A stretch of 64,000 nt of DNA from Mycobacterium conspicuum (GCF_010730195.1 NZ_AP022613.1:1302001-1366000), one strand, 5' to 3'; positions 1-8,597 are shown, counted from the stretch's first letter. Program-made: numbers and translations. The notes: generated by a model not told the origin, from the letters alone.

Positions 1-793
1 GCGGCTGTTGCGTGGCGACGAATTCTGGTGTCAGGGGTTCTCCGAGCCCGACGCGGGCAGCGATCTGGGATCGATGCGGACGACCGCGCGCCCCATCCAC
101 GACGGTTGGGTTATCAATGGAGAGAAATTGTGGACCAGCTGGGCTCACCACGCCACCCGGTGCGTTGTGTTGGCCCGTACCGCCGGTCCCGGTTCACGGG
201 GTATCAGCGCCTTTCTGGTGGACATGGACACACCGGGGGTGACCGCGAGCCCATTGGAAACCATGGCCGGCGTCGACGAATTCTGCTCGACGTCGTTTGT
301 CGACGTCGAGGTCCCCGCGCGGCGTCTGCTCGGTGAGCTCGACGCCGGCTGGCGCGTCGCGCAGTTCATCTTGGCCTGTGAACGCGGCCCGATCTTCTGG
401 CAGCGCGGCGCCTGGCTCGCTCACCATCTCGGCCTCCTCCTGGGCACCGCAGGCGACGGAGCGTCCATGTCGGCGCTCGGTGAGGCCTATCAACTGTTGT
501 GGGCCTTTCGCGCCACATCGAAGAGCACCCAGGAGCGCATCGCTGCGGGTGATCTGCCCGGGCCCGAAGCCTCGGTGGACAAGATCATGATCGCTGCCGC
601 CGACCAGGCCGTGTTCGATGCGGCGCGCGATCTGCTGCGCGGCGACATGGAAACCAGTGACACCGCGCGCAGCCGGGCATGGCGGCGCGAGTGGGCGTAC
701 TCGCGAGCGGCCACCATCTACGGAGGCACCAGTGAGATCCAGAAGGACATCGTGGCGTCGCGGCTGCTCGGATTGCCGAGAGCGCGTGACTGA
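1..793 (+). CDS. Acyl-CoA dehydrogenase (FadE-type), 5' part outside window
   Basis: This is the C-terminal two-thirds of a flavin acyl-CoA dehydrogenase, which makes an alpha,beta-double bond in an acyl-CoA thioester. The reading frame is open from base 2, so the gene starts before the window. Visible family signatures are CQGFSEPDAGSDL (FAD/substrate-binding middle domain), NGEKLWTSWA and the C-terminal IYGGTSEIQKDIVASRLLGLPR. The usual MCAD-type catalytic Glu before G-T-S is Gly here, so the base probably sits in the helix reading ILACERGP, as in isovaleryl-CoA-type enzymes (inference). Its stop overlaps the GTG of the next gene, a shorter dehydrogenase, by 8 bp. That suggests a two-subunit enzyme like the steroid-type FadE pairs. 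Confidence 0.9.
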   Translation, partial: RLLRGDEFWCQGFSEPDAGSDLGSMRTTARPIHDGWVINGEKLWTSWAHHATRCVVLARTAGPGSRGISAFLVDMDTPGVTASPLETMAGVDEFCSTSFVDVEVPARRLLGELDAGWRVAQFILACERGPIFWQRGAWLAHHLGLLLGTAGDGASMSALGEAYQLLWAFRATSKSTQERIAAGDLPGPEASVDKIMIAAADQAVFDAARDLLRGDMETSDTARSRAWRREWAYSRAATIYGGTSEIQKDIVASRLLGLPRARD

Positions 794-1781
794 GGCCCGC
801 ACTATCGACGCCGCGGAGCGTGCCCTGATGGCGGCGACGGTCCGCGGACTGGCCGAGGAGCTGGACGGGACCGAGCTCGCGCAGGCACTCGATGCGTTCG
901 GATTCGCCGAGCTGCTCGCCGAGGCGCCCCGGGATGCGGTGTCGGCGCTGTTCACCGCGCTCGGTCGCGCCGGCTCGATGTCGACGTCTCTGCAGGACGT
1001 CCTGCTGCAACCGCTGGCCGCGTACCTGCCGGCGGCGACGACGGACTGCAACGTCGTGCTGCCCGGCATCGGCGCCGACCTGGTTGGCGCGACTGACGGC
1101 GAGCCGCTGGCGGTGCACGGCCTGGTGATCGGGGCGCGTCCGGCCCTGAGGTATCTGGCGCCGGTCGCGATCCGCGGTGAGCTGGCCTGGATCGACCTGC
1201 AGGAGTCCTCGGGGATCTCGACGCGGCGGGTCGACGGCCTTGATCCGGCGTTGGCGATCACCGAAGTCACCGGCGTCGACGTGACGGCCGACATGCTCGT
1301 AGCGGGGAAGCCGGCCGTCGCCGCCTGGGAAGCGGTGGCGACGGGGGGCCGGCTGGCACTGGGATATCAGATCATCGGTGCAGTCGGGCAGATGATCGAC
1401 CTTGCCGTCGAACATGCCCGCAGCCGAGTGCAATTCGGCCGGCCCATTGGCTCGTTTCAGGCCGTTCGAACTCGCCTGGCCGACGCGCACGTCGCCCGCG
1501 AGGGTGCCGCCGCGGCCCTCGCCTCGGCCTGGGCCGCGGACGACCCCGTTCTGGCGGGTCTGCTGGCGAAATCGTTGGCGGGGCGCGCGGCCCGCATCGC
1601 CGCCACCCACTGCCAGCAGGTGCTGGCCGGCATCGGCTTCACCGCCGAGCATCCCTTCCACCGATTCTTGGCGCGCGCGATGGTGCTGGATTCGGTGCTG
1701 GGTTCGGCCAGCCAACTGCCCGCAGTGATCGGCGCCCACCTCATCTCGGCGGGGAAGATACCGCGGCTGGTGGACCTGTGA
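786..1781 (+). CDS. Acyl-CoA dehydrogenase, short partner subunit
   Basis: A 331-residue FadE-like protein. The GTG at 786 is chosen because it overlaps the upstream stop, although the frame is open further back. The C-terminal half has the family block ARSRVQFGRPIGSFQAVR and a late HCQQVLAGIGFTAEHPFHR segment. The N-terminal half is divergent and short (the usual length is about 380). It lacks the C-x-x-F-S-E-P-x-A-G-S-D FAD motif, so it is probably the non-catalytic or half-site partner of the preceding gene in an alpha2beta2 enzyme of the FadE28/FadE29 kind (inference). It lies in a seven-gene operon whose genes overlap by 4-8 bp. Confidence 0.85.
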   Translation: MTEARTIDAAERALMAATVRGLAEELDGTELAQALDAFGFAELLAEAPRDAVSALFTALGRAGSMSTSLQDVLLQPLAAYLPAATTDCNVVLPGIGADLVGATDGEPLAVHGLVIGARPALRYLAPVAIRGELAWIDLQESSGISTRRVDGLDPALAITEVTGVDVTADMLVAGKPAVAAWEAVATGGRLALGYQIIGAVGQMIDLAVEHARSRVQFGRPIGSFQAVRTRLADAHVAREGAAAALASAWAADDPVLAGLLAKSLAGRAARIAATHCQQVLAGIGFTAEHPFHRFLARAMVLDSVLGSASQLPAVIGAHLISAGKIPRLVDL

Positions 1782-2578
1782 GCGACCCGTCCCACGCGCA
1801 CCCGGCCGTCGTCGTCGACCGGCACGGGCCGGTGGCGTGCGTGACTTTGGCCCGGCCCGAGAAGGCCAACGCCATGGATGCCGAGATCACCGATGCCCTA
1901 CTCGCGGCGGTCCTGGCGCTGCATGACGACCCCGATGTCCGCGCAATGGTGCTCACCGGTCAGGGCGGCGCCTTCAGCGCCGGCGGGGACTTCGAGACCA
2001 TCCGCGCGATGCGTGCCGACCGCCAGCTGCGCGAGAAAGTCTTGGCCGCCCACCAGGAACTGTTCTGGGCAATGACGCAACTGCCTTTTCCGACCGTGGC
2101 CGCGGTCAATGGCCCCGCGGTCGGTGCCGGCGTCACGGTGGCGCTGCTGTGCGACCTGGTCGTGATGGCCGAAGACACCTTCCTCAGCGATCCCCGGGTG
2201 TCGCTCGGGCTGCTCGACGGCGCCGGCGGGTTGCTGCTCTGGCCGTTGCTGACCAGCCTGTCCGCCGCCAAGGAACATCTACTCCTGGGAGACCGGGTCA
2301 GAGGCGTCGAAGCCCATCGCCTGGGGCTGGCCAACCGAGCGGTACCGGCATCCGACGTGCTGGAGGAGGCACTGCAGCTGGCTAAGCGCCTCGGCGCGCT
2401 CCCGCCGCAGGCCGCCCGGCAGGCGCGCCAGCTGCTGAACTTTCACATCGATCGGGTCGCCGCGTTACTGCCACAGTGCGCCCGCGCGGAAATCGAGTGT
2501 TTTGACACCGAGGAGCACCGCGCGCTGCTGGAACGTCTGAGCGCACGGGTGGCGGCGAAGAACGCGAGCACCCCGTGA
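1778..2578 (+). CDS. Enoyl-CoA hydratase/isomerase (crotonase) family
   Basis: A 266-residue crotonase-fold protein, expected to hydrate or isomerise an enoyl-CoA made by the preceding dehydrogenases. Oxyanion-hole segments SAGGDF (about residue 67) and NGPAVGAG (about 110) are present. Of the two catalytic glutamates of classical hydratases, the second is retained (A-K-E-H-L-L-L-G-D). The first is replaced by Arg in SDPRVSLGL, so the chemistry may be isomerase-, hydrolase- or lyase-like rather than simple hydration. The GTG start overlaps the upstream stop as GTGA, showing translational coupling. Confidence 0.88.
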   Translation: MSDPSHAHPAVVVDRHGPVACVTLARPEKANAMDAEITDALLAAVLALHDDPDVRAMVLTGQGGAFSAGGDFETIRAMRADRQLREKVLAAHQELFWAMTQLPFPTVAAVNGPAVGAGVTVALLCDLVVMAEDTFLSDPRVSLGLLDGAGGLLLWPLLTSLSAAKEHLLLGDRVRGVEAHRLGLANRAVPASDVLEEALQLAKRLGALPPQAARQARQLLNFHIDRVAALLPQCARAEIECFDTEEHRALLERLSARVAAKNASTP

Positions 2579-3318
2579 TGGGCCGTGTCGCACTGGTCAC
2601 GGGCGGAACCCGGGGGATCGGTCGTGCTATCACCGACCGGCTGAGCGGATCCGGCGTCGTGGTCGCCGCGGCATATGCCCGCGACGACGCGGCGGCGAAC
2701 GCGGTGCGCGACGACGCCGCGCGGTGCGGGGCGACCGTGACCCCGCACCAGGCCGATGTCGGGGAACCGGCTTCCTGCCAGCGGCTGGTCGCCGAGGTCC
2801 TCGAGCAGCACGGGCGGCTGGATTATCTGGTCAACAACGCGGGGATGGTCAACGAGCAACGGCTCGCCGAGGTCAGCCCCGAGGACTGGCACCGCCAGCT
2901 CGCAGTGAATCTGTCTGCGGCATTTTTCCTCAGCCAGGCGGCCTTGGCGCACATGACCCAGCAGCGTTTCGGCCGAGTGGTCAACATCGGCTCGGTCACG
3001 GCGCTGCTGGGCAGCCCCGTGCAGGTCGCTTATGGCGCCGCCAAGGGCGGCATCGTCGGCCTGACCAGATCCTGTGCTCGCGCCGTCGCCCGCAAGGGCA
3101 TCACCGTGAACTGCGTGATCCCCGGCAGCTTCGACACCGATCTGTCCGCCGAATTGGTGTACACGGACCGAGACGCGGTGACGTCGATGATCCCGGTTGG
3201 GCGGTGGGGTCGGCCCGAGGAGCTGGCGCACGCCGTCGCGTTTCTGCTCGACGACCTCGCGTCCTACGTCACCGGAGCGGTCCTGACCGTCGACGGCGGA
3301 ATGAGCATGGGTGGATGA
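2575..3318 (+). CDS. Short-chain dehydrogenase/reductase, FabG-like
   Basis: A classical SDR of about 247 residues that probably interconverts a 3-hydroxyacyl- and 3-oxoacyl-CoA. Counting from the ATG at 2578, the cofactor motif TGGTRGIG is at 8-15, NNAG at 86-89, and the catalytic triad is Ser139, Tyr152 and Lys156 (YGAAKGG). No acidic residue ends beta-strand 2 (V-A-A-A-Y-A-R), so NADP(H) is likelier than NAD(H). Two adjacent starts are possible: GTG at 2575, overlapping the upstream stop, or ATG at 2578. The gene is inside the acyl-CoA catabolic operon and its end overlaps the ligase start by 4 bp. Confidence 0.9.
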   Translation: MMGRVALVTGGTRGIGRAITDRLSGSGVVVAAAYARDDAAANAVRDDAARCGATVTPHQADVGEPASCQRLVAEVLEQHGRLDYLVNNAGMVNEQRLAEVSPEDWHRQLAVNLSAAFFLSQAALAHMTQQRFGRVVNIGSVTALLGSPVQVAYGAAKGGIVGLTRSCARAVARKGITVNCVIPGSFDTDLSAELVYTDRDAVTSMIPVGRWGRPEELAHAVAFLLDDLASYVTGAVLTVDGGMSMGG

Positions 3319-4967
3319 GGATAAACCGAACCCGACTCACCGCGGCCGATATCGTGGCGCCGCCGGTGGCCCCGGATCGCCTCGCGGAATACCGCCGCTT
3401 CGGCTACGTCAGCGACCAGACGATGTCGGCTTCGGTCGTCCGCGCCGCCTGTCAGTGGGGCTCACAGCCGGCCGTCATCCAGGGCGGCCACCAGCTGACC
3501 TACCAGGAGCTGCTCGAGGTGGTCGAACGTGCTGCCGCGTGGCTGGGCGGAGCCGGTATCGGCCCGGGTGACGTGGTCTGCTGGCAGACGCCGAACTGGT
3601 GGGAGGCCCACGTGCTGGGTCTGGCGATTTGGCATGCCGGCGCGGTGAGCTGCCCGATCGCCCCGTTCTACCGGGAACACGAGCTGCGCCAAGTCATCGA
3701 GCAGGTACGGCCGGCCGCTGTGGTGACCGCCGAGTCGTTTCGCGGCTTCGCCCACGCCGAAGCGTTCGACGACGTCCTCGCCGAAGCCGGTCTCGGTGAC
3801 GTCGCCCGTATCGTGCTGCGGGGAACCCCGCGGGGCTGGGCACCGTTCGATGCGGTCATCGCGCACGGTCGCCGCCAAGAATCCGCCGTCGTCGAGGCCG
3901 ATGATCCGTGCCTGATCCTCTTCACTTCGGGGACTACGTCGGGTGCCAAAGCCGCGGTGCACTCGTCGCGCACGTTGCTCGCCGAAACCCGGCAGCTCGC
4001 CGATGCGTGGGGCCTGTCCTGGGAGGACGTCGCATACATGGCCGCCCCTTTGCAACACATCACCGGCGTGCTCAACGCGATGACCATCCCCCTGCTGGTC
4101 GGCGCCTCCGCGGTGCTGGCCGAACGGTGGGAAGCTGATGTCGCGGTGACCGACATCATGCGTCACCGCGTGACCTATTCGGCCGGGGCGACGGTGTTCC
4201 TGCAGGAATTGACCGACGCTGCCCGCGCCGCCCACGTTCACCTGCCGCTGCGCATGTTCGCCTGCGGCGGGGCGGCGGTCCCACGCGCAGTGATGGAACG
4301 CAGCGAAGAACAAGGAATTCCGGCAGCGCGGGTGTACGGCATGACCGAGCTTCCAACCGCGACGGTAATGAACCGCGCCTATCCGTTCGACCTGCGGGCG
4401 GAGACCGACGGCGCGATCGCCCCGGGAGTGCAGGTCCGCGTCGTCGGGTCGGACGGCGAGCCACTGCCCGCGGGCTGCGCCGGCGAACTGCTGGTGCGCG
4501 GACCCGAGCAGATGCTCGGCTACCTTGACCCTGAGGCCAACCGGGCCGCAATCGACGACGCAGGATGGTTCTCAACCGGAGACGTCGGTCTCGTCGACGG
4601 CGCGCGCTTCGTCACCATCACCGGGCGTGTCAAGGATGTGATCAACCGGGGCGGCGAGAAGTTCTCCGCCCGCGACATCGAAGACCTGCTCGTCAAACAC
4701 CCCGCGGTGCGCCACGCCGCCGTGGTGCCCGGACCCGACGCGAGGTTCGGTGAGGTTCCGGTGGCGTTCGTTGTGTTGGATCGGCCGGGTGAGGCGTCCG
4801 CCGAAGAGCTGTCGGGGCACCTGCGCGCCACCGGTCTGGCACGCCAAAAGACCCCCGTCGCATGGCATTTCGTGGACGCTCTACCGATGACACCGTCGGG
4901 CAAGGTCAAGAAGTTCGAGCTGGCCGCAACCATCGATACCGTCGCCGCCGCGGGAAGGCAACGATGA
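3315..4967 (+). CDS. AMP-forming acyl-CoA ligase (FadD-like)
   Basis: A 550-residue ANL-superfamily ligase that activates a carboxylic acid to its CoA thioester through an acyl-adenylate. The start is the ATG at 3315, which overlaps the upstream stop (ATGA). Motifs in order are the P-loop LFTSGTTSGAKA (about 202-213), YGMTE, GWFSTGDVG, the hinge ITGRVKDVINRGGEKFS and the C-terminal catalytic Lys530 in PSGKVKKFE. It is likely the entry enzyme of this operon. The substrate cannot be read from sequence. The general look is closer to cyclohexanecarboxylate- or medium-chain-type ligases than to the long-chain FadD proteins (weak inference). Confidence 0.9.
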   Translation: MRINRTRLTAADIVAPPVAPDRLAEYRRFGYVSDQTMSASVVRAACQWGSQPAVIQGGHQLTYQELLEVVERAAAWLGGAGIGPGDVVCWQTPNWWEAHVLGLAIWHAGAVSCPIAPFYREHELRQVIEQVRPAAVVTAESFRGFAHAEAFDDVLAEAGLGDVARIVLRGTPRGWAPFDAVIAHGRRQESAVVEADDPCLILFTSGTTSGAKAAVHSSRTLLAETRQLADAWGLSWEDVAYMAAPLQHITGVLNAMTIPLLVGASAVLAERWEADVAVTDIMRHRVTYSAGATVFLQELTDAARAAHVHLPLRMFACGGAAVPRAVMERSEEQGIPAARVYGMTELPTATVMNRAYPFDLRAETDGAIAPGVQVRVVGSDGEPLPAGCAGELLVRGPEQMLGYLDPEANRAAIDDAGWFSTGDVGLVDGARFVTITGRVKDVINRGGEKFSARDIEDLLVKHPAVRHAAVVPGPDARFGEVPVAFVVLDRPGEASAEELSGHLRATGLARQKTPVAWHFVDALPMTPSGKVKKFELAATIDTVAAAGRQR

Positions 4968-5788
4968 ATCTCGATCAATTTCGCGCCATGCTCACCCTGG
5001 GTGGCGACGCCGAGGGCCGCACGGTGCTGCCGGTTCCGGACCCGAGCGTCGAGCGGATCTTCGGCGGGCAAATCATGGCGCAGCTCATCGTTGCCGCCGC
5101 GCCGCCGGGATCGGCCAAAACGGTGAAGTCACTGCAAATCGCGTTCCCTCGCGCCGGACGCGCCGCCGAGCCGTTGTACCTGGACCTGGAGCAAACCCAC
5201 GACGGGCGCTCGCTGGGACATCGACGTGCCGTGGCGTGGCAGGGCCAGCAGACCGACCGCCGCGTGGTCGCGACCGCGTCGATCCTTCTCGACCGCGCCG
5301 ACGACAGCTACGACTACCAGTACAGCACCGCCGAGGCCGGTGATCCGATGGCGGGCAAGCCAATTGACTTCGCTGTGATCCCGGGCGAAGCCCGCCTGAT
5401 CGGCGACGGACTGGACGTCGAGGATGCGGTGTCCGCGGAGCTCGGGTTCTGGATGCGCTGCCCGGACTTCACCGATACCGCGCTTGCCCAACCCGTCATC
5501 GCCTACATCTCGGACTGGCCCCTGATAGGCACCCTGCTCAAAGCGGTGCCTGGGGTAAGCCAGCGCGACGCCCACGTCAGCGTCCAAACCGGCGTGGTGA
5601 CCCATTCGGTGTGGTTTCACCAAGAGTTCGACGTCGCGGAGTGGCTGCTGGTGCAAATCCACGGCGTGCGATTGGTCGGTGGCCGCGGCTTCGGCACCGG
5701 CAACGTCTACACCCAGTCCGGAACACATGTCGCGTCCTTCGCGCAGGAAAGTGTCATACGGACCCCACCGAAAGGAATGCAGCCATGA
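4964..5788 (+). CDS. Acyl-CoA thioesterase II (TesB)-like double-hotdog protein
   Basis: A 274-residue TesB-family protein with two hotdog domains. The N-terminal half carries FGGQIMAQLIVAA and the C-terminal half HSVWFHQEFDVAEWLL, GGRGFGTG and VASFAQESVIR. The family would hydrolyse acyl-CoA to acid plus CoA. E. coli TesB uses Asp, Thr and Gln. Here the Gln (AQE) is kept, the Asp of the LDHSMWFH block is Thr (VVTHSVWFH), and the TSAS segment is replaced by VRLVG. Activity may therefore be altered or use other residues. The ATG at 4964 overlaps the ligase stop; the frame is open upstream, but operon coupling fixes the start. Confidence 0.82.
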   Translation: MNLDQFRAMLTLGGDAEGRTVLPVPDPSVERIFGGQIMAQLIVAAAPPGSAKTVKSLQIAFPRAGRAAEPLYLDLEQTHDGRSLGHRRAVAWQGQQTDRRVVATASILLDRADDSYDYQYSTAEAGDPMAGKPIDFAVIPGEARLIGDGLDVEDAVSAELGFWMRCPDFTDTALAQPVIAYISDWPLIGTLLKAVPGVSQRDAHVSVQTGVVTHSVWFHQEFDVAEWLLVQIHGVRLVGGRGFGTGNVYTQSGTHVASFAQESVIRTPPKGMQP

Positions 5789-6624
5789 CAGCGCAACACT
5801 TCGTCCGCTACGACGTCGAGGATCGGGTCGCGGTCATCACCCTGGACCGCGCCGACGCCGCCAACGCCCAGACACCGGGCATCTTGAAGGATCTCGATGA
5901 GGCCTGGCGGCACGCCGACGAGGACCCCGAGGTGCGGGTCATCGTTTTACAGACCTCCGGCAAGCACTTCTCCGCCGGGCACGACATGTCGGGCACCGAT
6001 CCGTCGGCTGACGGGCGCAGCCTGAGCCCGCGGCGCACCGACGGCAAGCTCCTCGCGGACACCTACTACGACTGGGAGACCCGCGGCTACCTGGAGTACG
6101 CGAAGCGCTGGCGCGACATCCCCAAGCCGTCCATCGCCGCGGTTCAGGGCAAGTGCATCGCGGCCGGGCTGATGCTGTGCTGGCCATGCGACCTCATCGT
6201 CGCCGCGGACAACGCGCAATTCTCCGACCCGGTCGGCCTGATGGGCATCATGGGCGTCGAATACCACGCGCACACTTGGGAACTCGGGCCCCGCAAGGCC
6301 AAGGAGATGCTGTTCACTGCCGGTTCGGTGACCGCCGAAGAGGCGCTGCGCTGCGGGATGGTCAATCACGTTGTGCCGCTTGAGGATTTACGGTCGGCCA
6401 CCATGACGCTCGCTCATCGCATCGCCCAGACCGACCCCTGGGCGCTGCGCATGGCCAAGCGCGCGGTCAACCACACCCTGGACACCATGGGCTTCTCGAC
6501 GGCGATCGCGTCATGTTTCGACATGCATCATCTCGGCCACACCCGGGCGCTGGCCGCGACCAACGGGCAGACCGTCGTGATGGCCGACCTGGAACGGATG
6601 AAGGCCGCGGGCCGCGGAAAGTGA
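5785..6624 (+). CDS. Enoyl-CoA hydratase/isomerase family, second crotonase
   Basis: A 279-residue crotonase. SAGHDM (about residue 66) and CIAAGLMLCWPCD (about 130) are the oxyanion-hole regions. Compared with typical hydratases it has an insertion of about 35 residues after SAGHDM (rich in Asp, Arg and Tyr, to TYYDWETRGYLEY), a feature of several mycobacterial EchA proteins. The first catalytic Glu is absent (SDPVGLMGI), while the second position is Glu (AKEMLFTAG). The ATG at 5785 overlaps the thioesterase stop by 4 bp. It is the last gene of the operon; the next gene is convergent. The substrate is unknown. Confidence 0.87.
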   Translation: MTAQHFVRYDVEDRVAVITLDRADAANAQTPGILKDLDEAWRHADEDPEVRVIVLQTSGKHFSAGHDMSGTDPSADGRSLSPRRTDGKLLADTYYDWETRGYLEYAKRWRDIPKPSIAAVQGKCIAAGLMLCWPCDLIVAADNAQFSDPVGLMGIMGVEYHAHTWELGPRKAKEMLFTAGSVTAEEALRCGMVNHVVPLEDLRSATMTLAHRIAQTDPWALRMAKRAVNHTLDTMGFSTAIASCFDMHHLGHTRALAATNGQTVVMADLERMKAAGRGK

Positions 6625-6654
6625 AATGGTTTGCCGGCAAGGCCCAGCGGTCTG

Positions 6655-7149
6655 TCAGGCCCGCTTGAGGGTGACGTCGAGGATGACCTTGACGGGCTTT
6701 GTGGTGCCCCGTCGGCTGATCCCGTAGTCCATGGGCGACAGGACCACCGTGGCCTTGTAGCGGGGCGGTCCCGCTGTAGTCGACCGCGTCGCGTGAAAGG
6801 TGACCGACTGGCCGATGTCTCGGATGCGGAGGGTGCCGGTGACGTTGAGCCCGGTGGGCGTTTCGACGATGGCGGTGCTGCGGAAGTTCATGGTAGGAAA
6901 CCGTGCGGTCGCAAACACGTTATCGGCCCTGAGGTGCTCGTCGCGAAGCTTCATGCCGGTGTCCACGCTGTTGGTCCATATCACGGCCGAGATCGCGGAT
7001 GCGGCCACCGCGGGCCCCACGGTGATCACCGATTCGTAGCGGTCGAACCGGCCGTTCACCTTTATGCCAAAGACCGCCTTAGCCCGAAAACCGATTGACG
7101 TCGCCGCGCTATCCAAGATCCACTCGCCGACGCTCAATTCAGGGTTCAC
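6655..7149 (-). CDS. YceI-family lipid-binding-like protein
   Basis: A 164-residue YceI-family protein. The family has an extended lipocalin-like barrel that can hold isoprenoids or amphiphiles. Signatures are WILDSAATSIGFRAKAVFGIKVNGRF at the N-terminus, SAVIWTNSVDTGMKLRDEHLR in the middle and the closing SPMDYGISRRGTTKPVKVILDV. The GTG at 7149 is preferred because a GGAGAGG ribosome site lies about 10 bases upstream; the longer frame adds an unlike Ser/Arg-rich leader. No signal peptide follows this start, so it is probably cytosolic. It ends 30 bp from, and convergent to, the preceding operon. Confidence 0.85.
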   Translation of the reverse strand: MNPELSVGEWILDSAATSIGFRAKAVFGIKVNGRFDRYESVITVGPAVAASAISAVIWTNSVDTGMKLRDEHLRADNVFATARFPTMNFRSTAIVETPTGLNVTGTLRIRDIGQSVTFHATRSTTAGPPRYKATVVLSPMDYGISRRGTTKPVKVILDVTLKRA

Positions 7150-7275
7150 AACGCACCATCCTCTCCTTTGACGCGTACTTGACGACGGTGCGCTGCCCGC
7201 CGAGGTCGATTGCCGCGTCATCGGTTGCCACGGTGGCCTCGACGGTGTGTGGGCCGCCGACAACACGGCCGCCCG

Positions 7276-7953
7276 TCAATGCGCCTCGTTGCGAAATGGC
7301 AACCGCGCCTCGAAGAACTCGACCGCTCCGCTGCGTTCAAGTGTGACGACATCCAGGCCGAATTCCTTTAGCCATTCCTCGATTTCGCCTGTGCGCGCAG
7401 TGTTTCCGAACACACCGGCGCGACGCAGCATCGCGATCAGGGCATCCTGGCGCGGACCCCGACCGATAACGCATGACGTTCCCCGCAGGGTCCCGCCCGG
7501 CCGCAGCACTCGAACAAGTTCGGCCAGCGCCGCGCGCGGATCCGGCAGACAGTGCAGCCCGTTGTAGGTCAGGCACAGATCAAAGCTGGCGTCGGCGAAT
7601 TGAAGTGCGGTCACATCGGCTTGGACGAACTCGATCGCGTCGTGTACCGCCCGTCGGTCCGCCTCCCGGCGCGCGCGCTGGAGCATGTACGGCGATATGT
7701 CGGCCGCGACGTAATGCACGGCTTGACCGGTTCGCAGACCGCGGAAGGCCAGGCCACCCCCGCACGGGATGTCGAGTACCGAGGCGCCGACCGGGGCATC
7801 GGCGAGTCGCGCGATGTCGGTGAACATCCGCCGCAGGTCGGCGCCCCACATCGCCCAGGCGCCGAGCCTTGCGACACTGTCGTGCTTGACGCCGGCGTCG
7901 TAAATGGCCGCTGTGACACGATCAGAGCGCCATTTCTCGGTGACGTCGGTCAT
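7276..7953 (-). CDS. Class I SAM-dependent methyltransferase
   Basis: A 225-residue Rossmann-fold methyltransferase. Motif I is VLDIPCGGG (about 60-68), followed by the acidic AADISPYML, the FVQADVTALQF adenine-binding stretch and the post-motif FDLCLTYNGLHCLPDP; VLRPGG is also typical. The start is ATG at 7953 or GTG at 7956, both abutting the stop of the upstream oxidoreductase gene, so the two are coupled. The substrate is unknown. Downstream lies a 126-bp gap before the YceI start in which I see no gene. Confidence 0.85.
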   Translation of the reverse strand: MTDVTEKWRSDRVTAAIYDAGVKHDSVARLGAWAMWGADLRRMFTDIARLADAPVGASVLDIPCGGGLAFRGLRTGQAVHYVAADISPYMLQRARREADRRAVHDAIEFVQADVTALQFADASFDLCLTYNGLHCLPDPRAALAELVRVLRPGGTLRGTSCVIGRGPRQDALIAMLRRAGVFGNTARTGEIEEWLKEFGLDVVTLERSGAVEFFEARLPFRNEAH

Positions 7954-8555
7954 CACTCGGCGTGCGTGTCGGGAGCGTCCCAGGGCAGCGACCCCGAGAC
8001 CCAGTGGGCCAGTTCCTGCTGTTCGTTGCTGTGCAAGTGTCGTGGCGGCGTCACGAACGTCGCGTACGGTCGGCAGCGCACCAGCACCCGGCCTTCCTGC
8101 TCTGCGACAGCTTTGACCGCGGGGCGTAGCTCGGCGGATACTGGCTCACCCGACATGCGTTCGGCCACTGCCATCATCACGTCGATCAGGGTTTCCTCGT
8201 CGTCGTCGATCACCGCATCGCAATAGACCTGCAGGTAGGCGAACGGCCAGGTCTCGTCTAGTACACAGAGACTGACTTTGCCGTTGCGGGCCACGGCTTT
8301 CGCCTTGGCGCGACCGGCCATGGTCGCCACCAGCAGGTCGTTGTTGCCATCTGGGACGTAATAGACGATCGACATCGCCGGGCCGTCCGCTCGGCGGCCG
8401 TAGCCGAATACGCAGGTGCGGTGGGTCCGGACGAATTCCCGCCGCTCCGAGGGCAGCATGTCGCGATCCGTCGGCGCTTGAAACGGGGCCTTCGACAGCG
8501 GCAACAGACGCGCCGGTGCGGCGACTCCGTCGTGGGTCTCGCGGGCAGTGCTCAT
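7953..8555 (-). CDS. PNPOx-like / F420-binding-fold oxidoreductase
   Basis: A 200-residue protein of the split beta-barrel (pyridoxamine-phosphate oxidase-like) superfamily, which in mycobacteria includes F420H2- or flavin-dependent reductases. Typical blocks are RTCVFGYGRRADGPAMSIVYYV, DLLVATMAGRAKAKAVARNGKVSLCVLDE and PFAYLQVYCDAVIDDD. Which cofactor it uses cannot be told from sequence. It is divergent from a TetR gene, with a 28-bp palindrome 15 bp upstream of its ATG, so it is probably the repressor's main target together with the coupled methyltransferase. Confidence 0.8.
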   Translation of the reverse strand: MSTARETHDGVAAPARLLPLSKAPFQAPTDRDMLPSERREFVRTHRTCVFGYGRRADGPAMSIVYYVPDGNNDLLVATMAGRAKAKAVARNGKVSLCVLDETWPFAYLQVYCDAVIDDDEETLIDVMMAVAERMSGEPVSAELRPAVKAVAEQEGRVLVRCRPYATFVTPPRHLHSNEQQELAHWVSGSLPWDAPDTHAE

Positions 8556-8569
8556 GGATCGGGCCTTTC

Positions 8570-8597
8570 ACCGTTATTATCGACTGATAATAACGGT
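8570..8597. promoter_or_regulatory. Perfect palindromic operator between PNPOx-like and tetR genes
   Basis: The sequence ACCGTTATTAT (8570-8580), six bases, then ATAATAACGGT (8587-8597) is an exact 11-bp inverted repeat. It lies in the 54-bp gap between two divergent start codons (8555 and 8610). It is AT-rich in a GC-rich genome. Size and place fit the operator of the adjacent TetR repressor, controlling both directions. Confidence 0.85.

Noticed and set aside
2724..3314. A long N-terminal extension of the acyl-CoA ligase
   Set aside because: It overlaps the whole SDR gene in another frame and is Arg/Gly-rich; the ATG at 3315 overlaps the SDR stop and gives the usual length.
7150..7275. A short coding remnant between the YceI and methyltransferase genes
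   Set aside because: One frame reads gene-like for about 40 codons but has no start codon, and I recognise no family.
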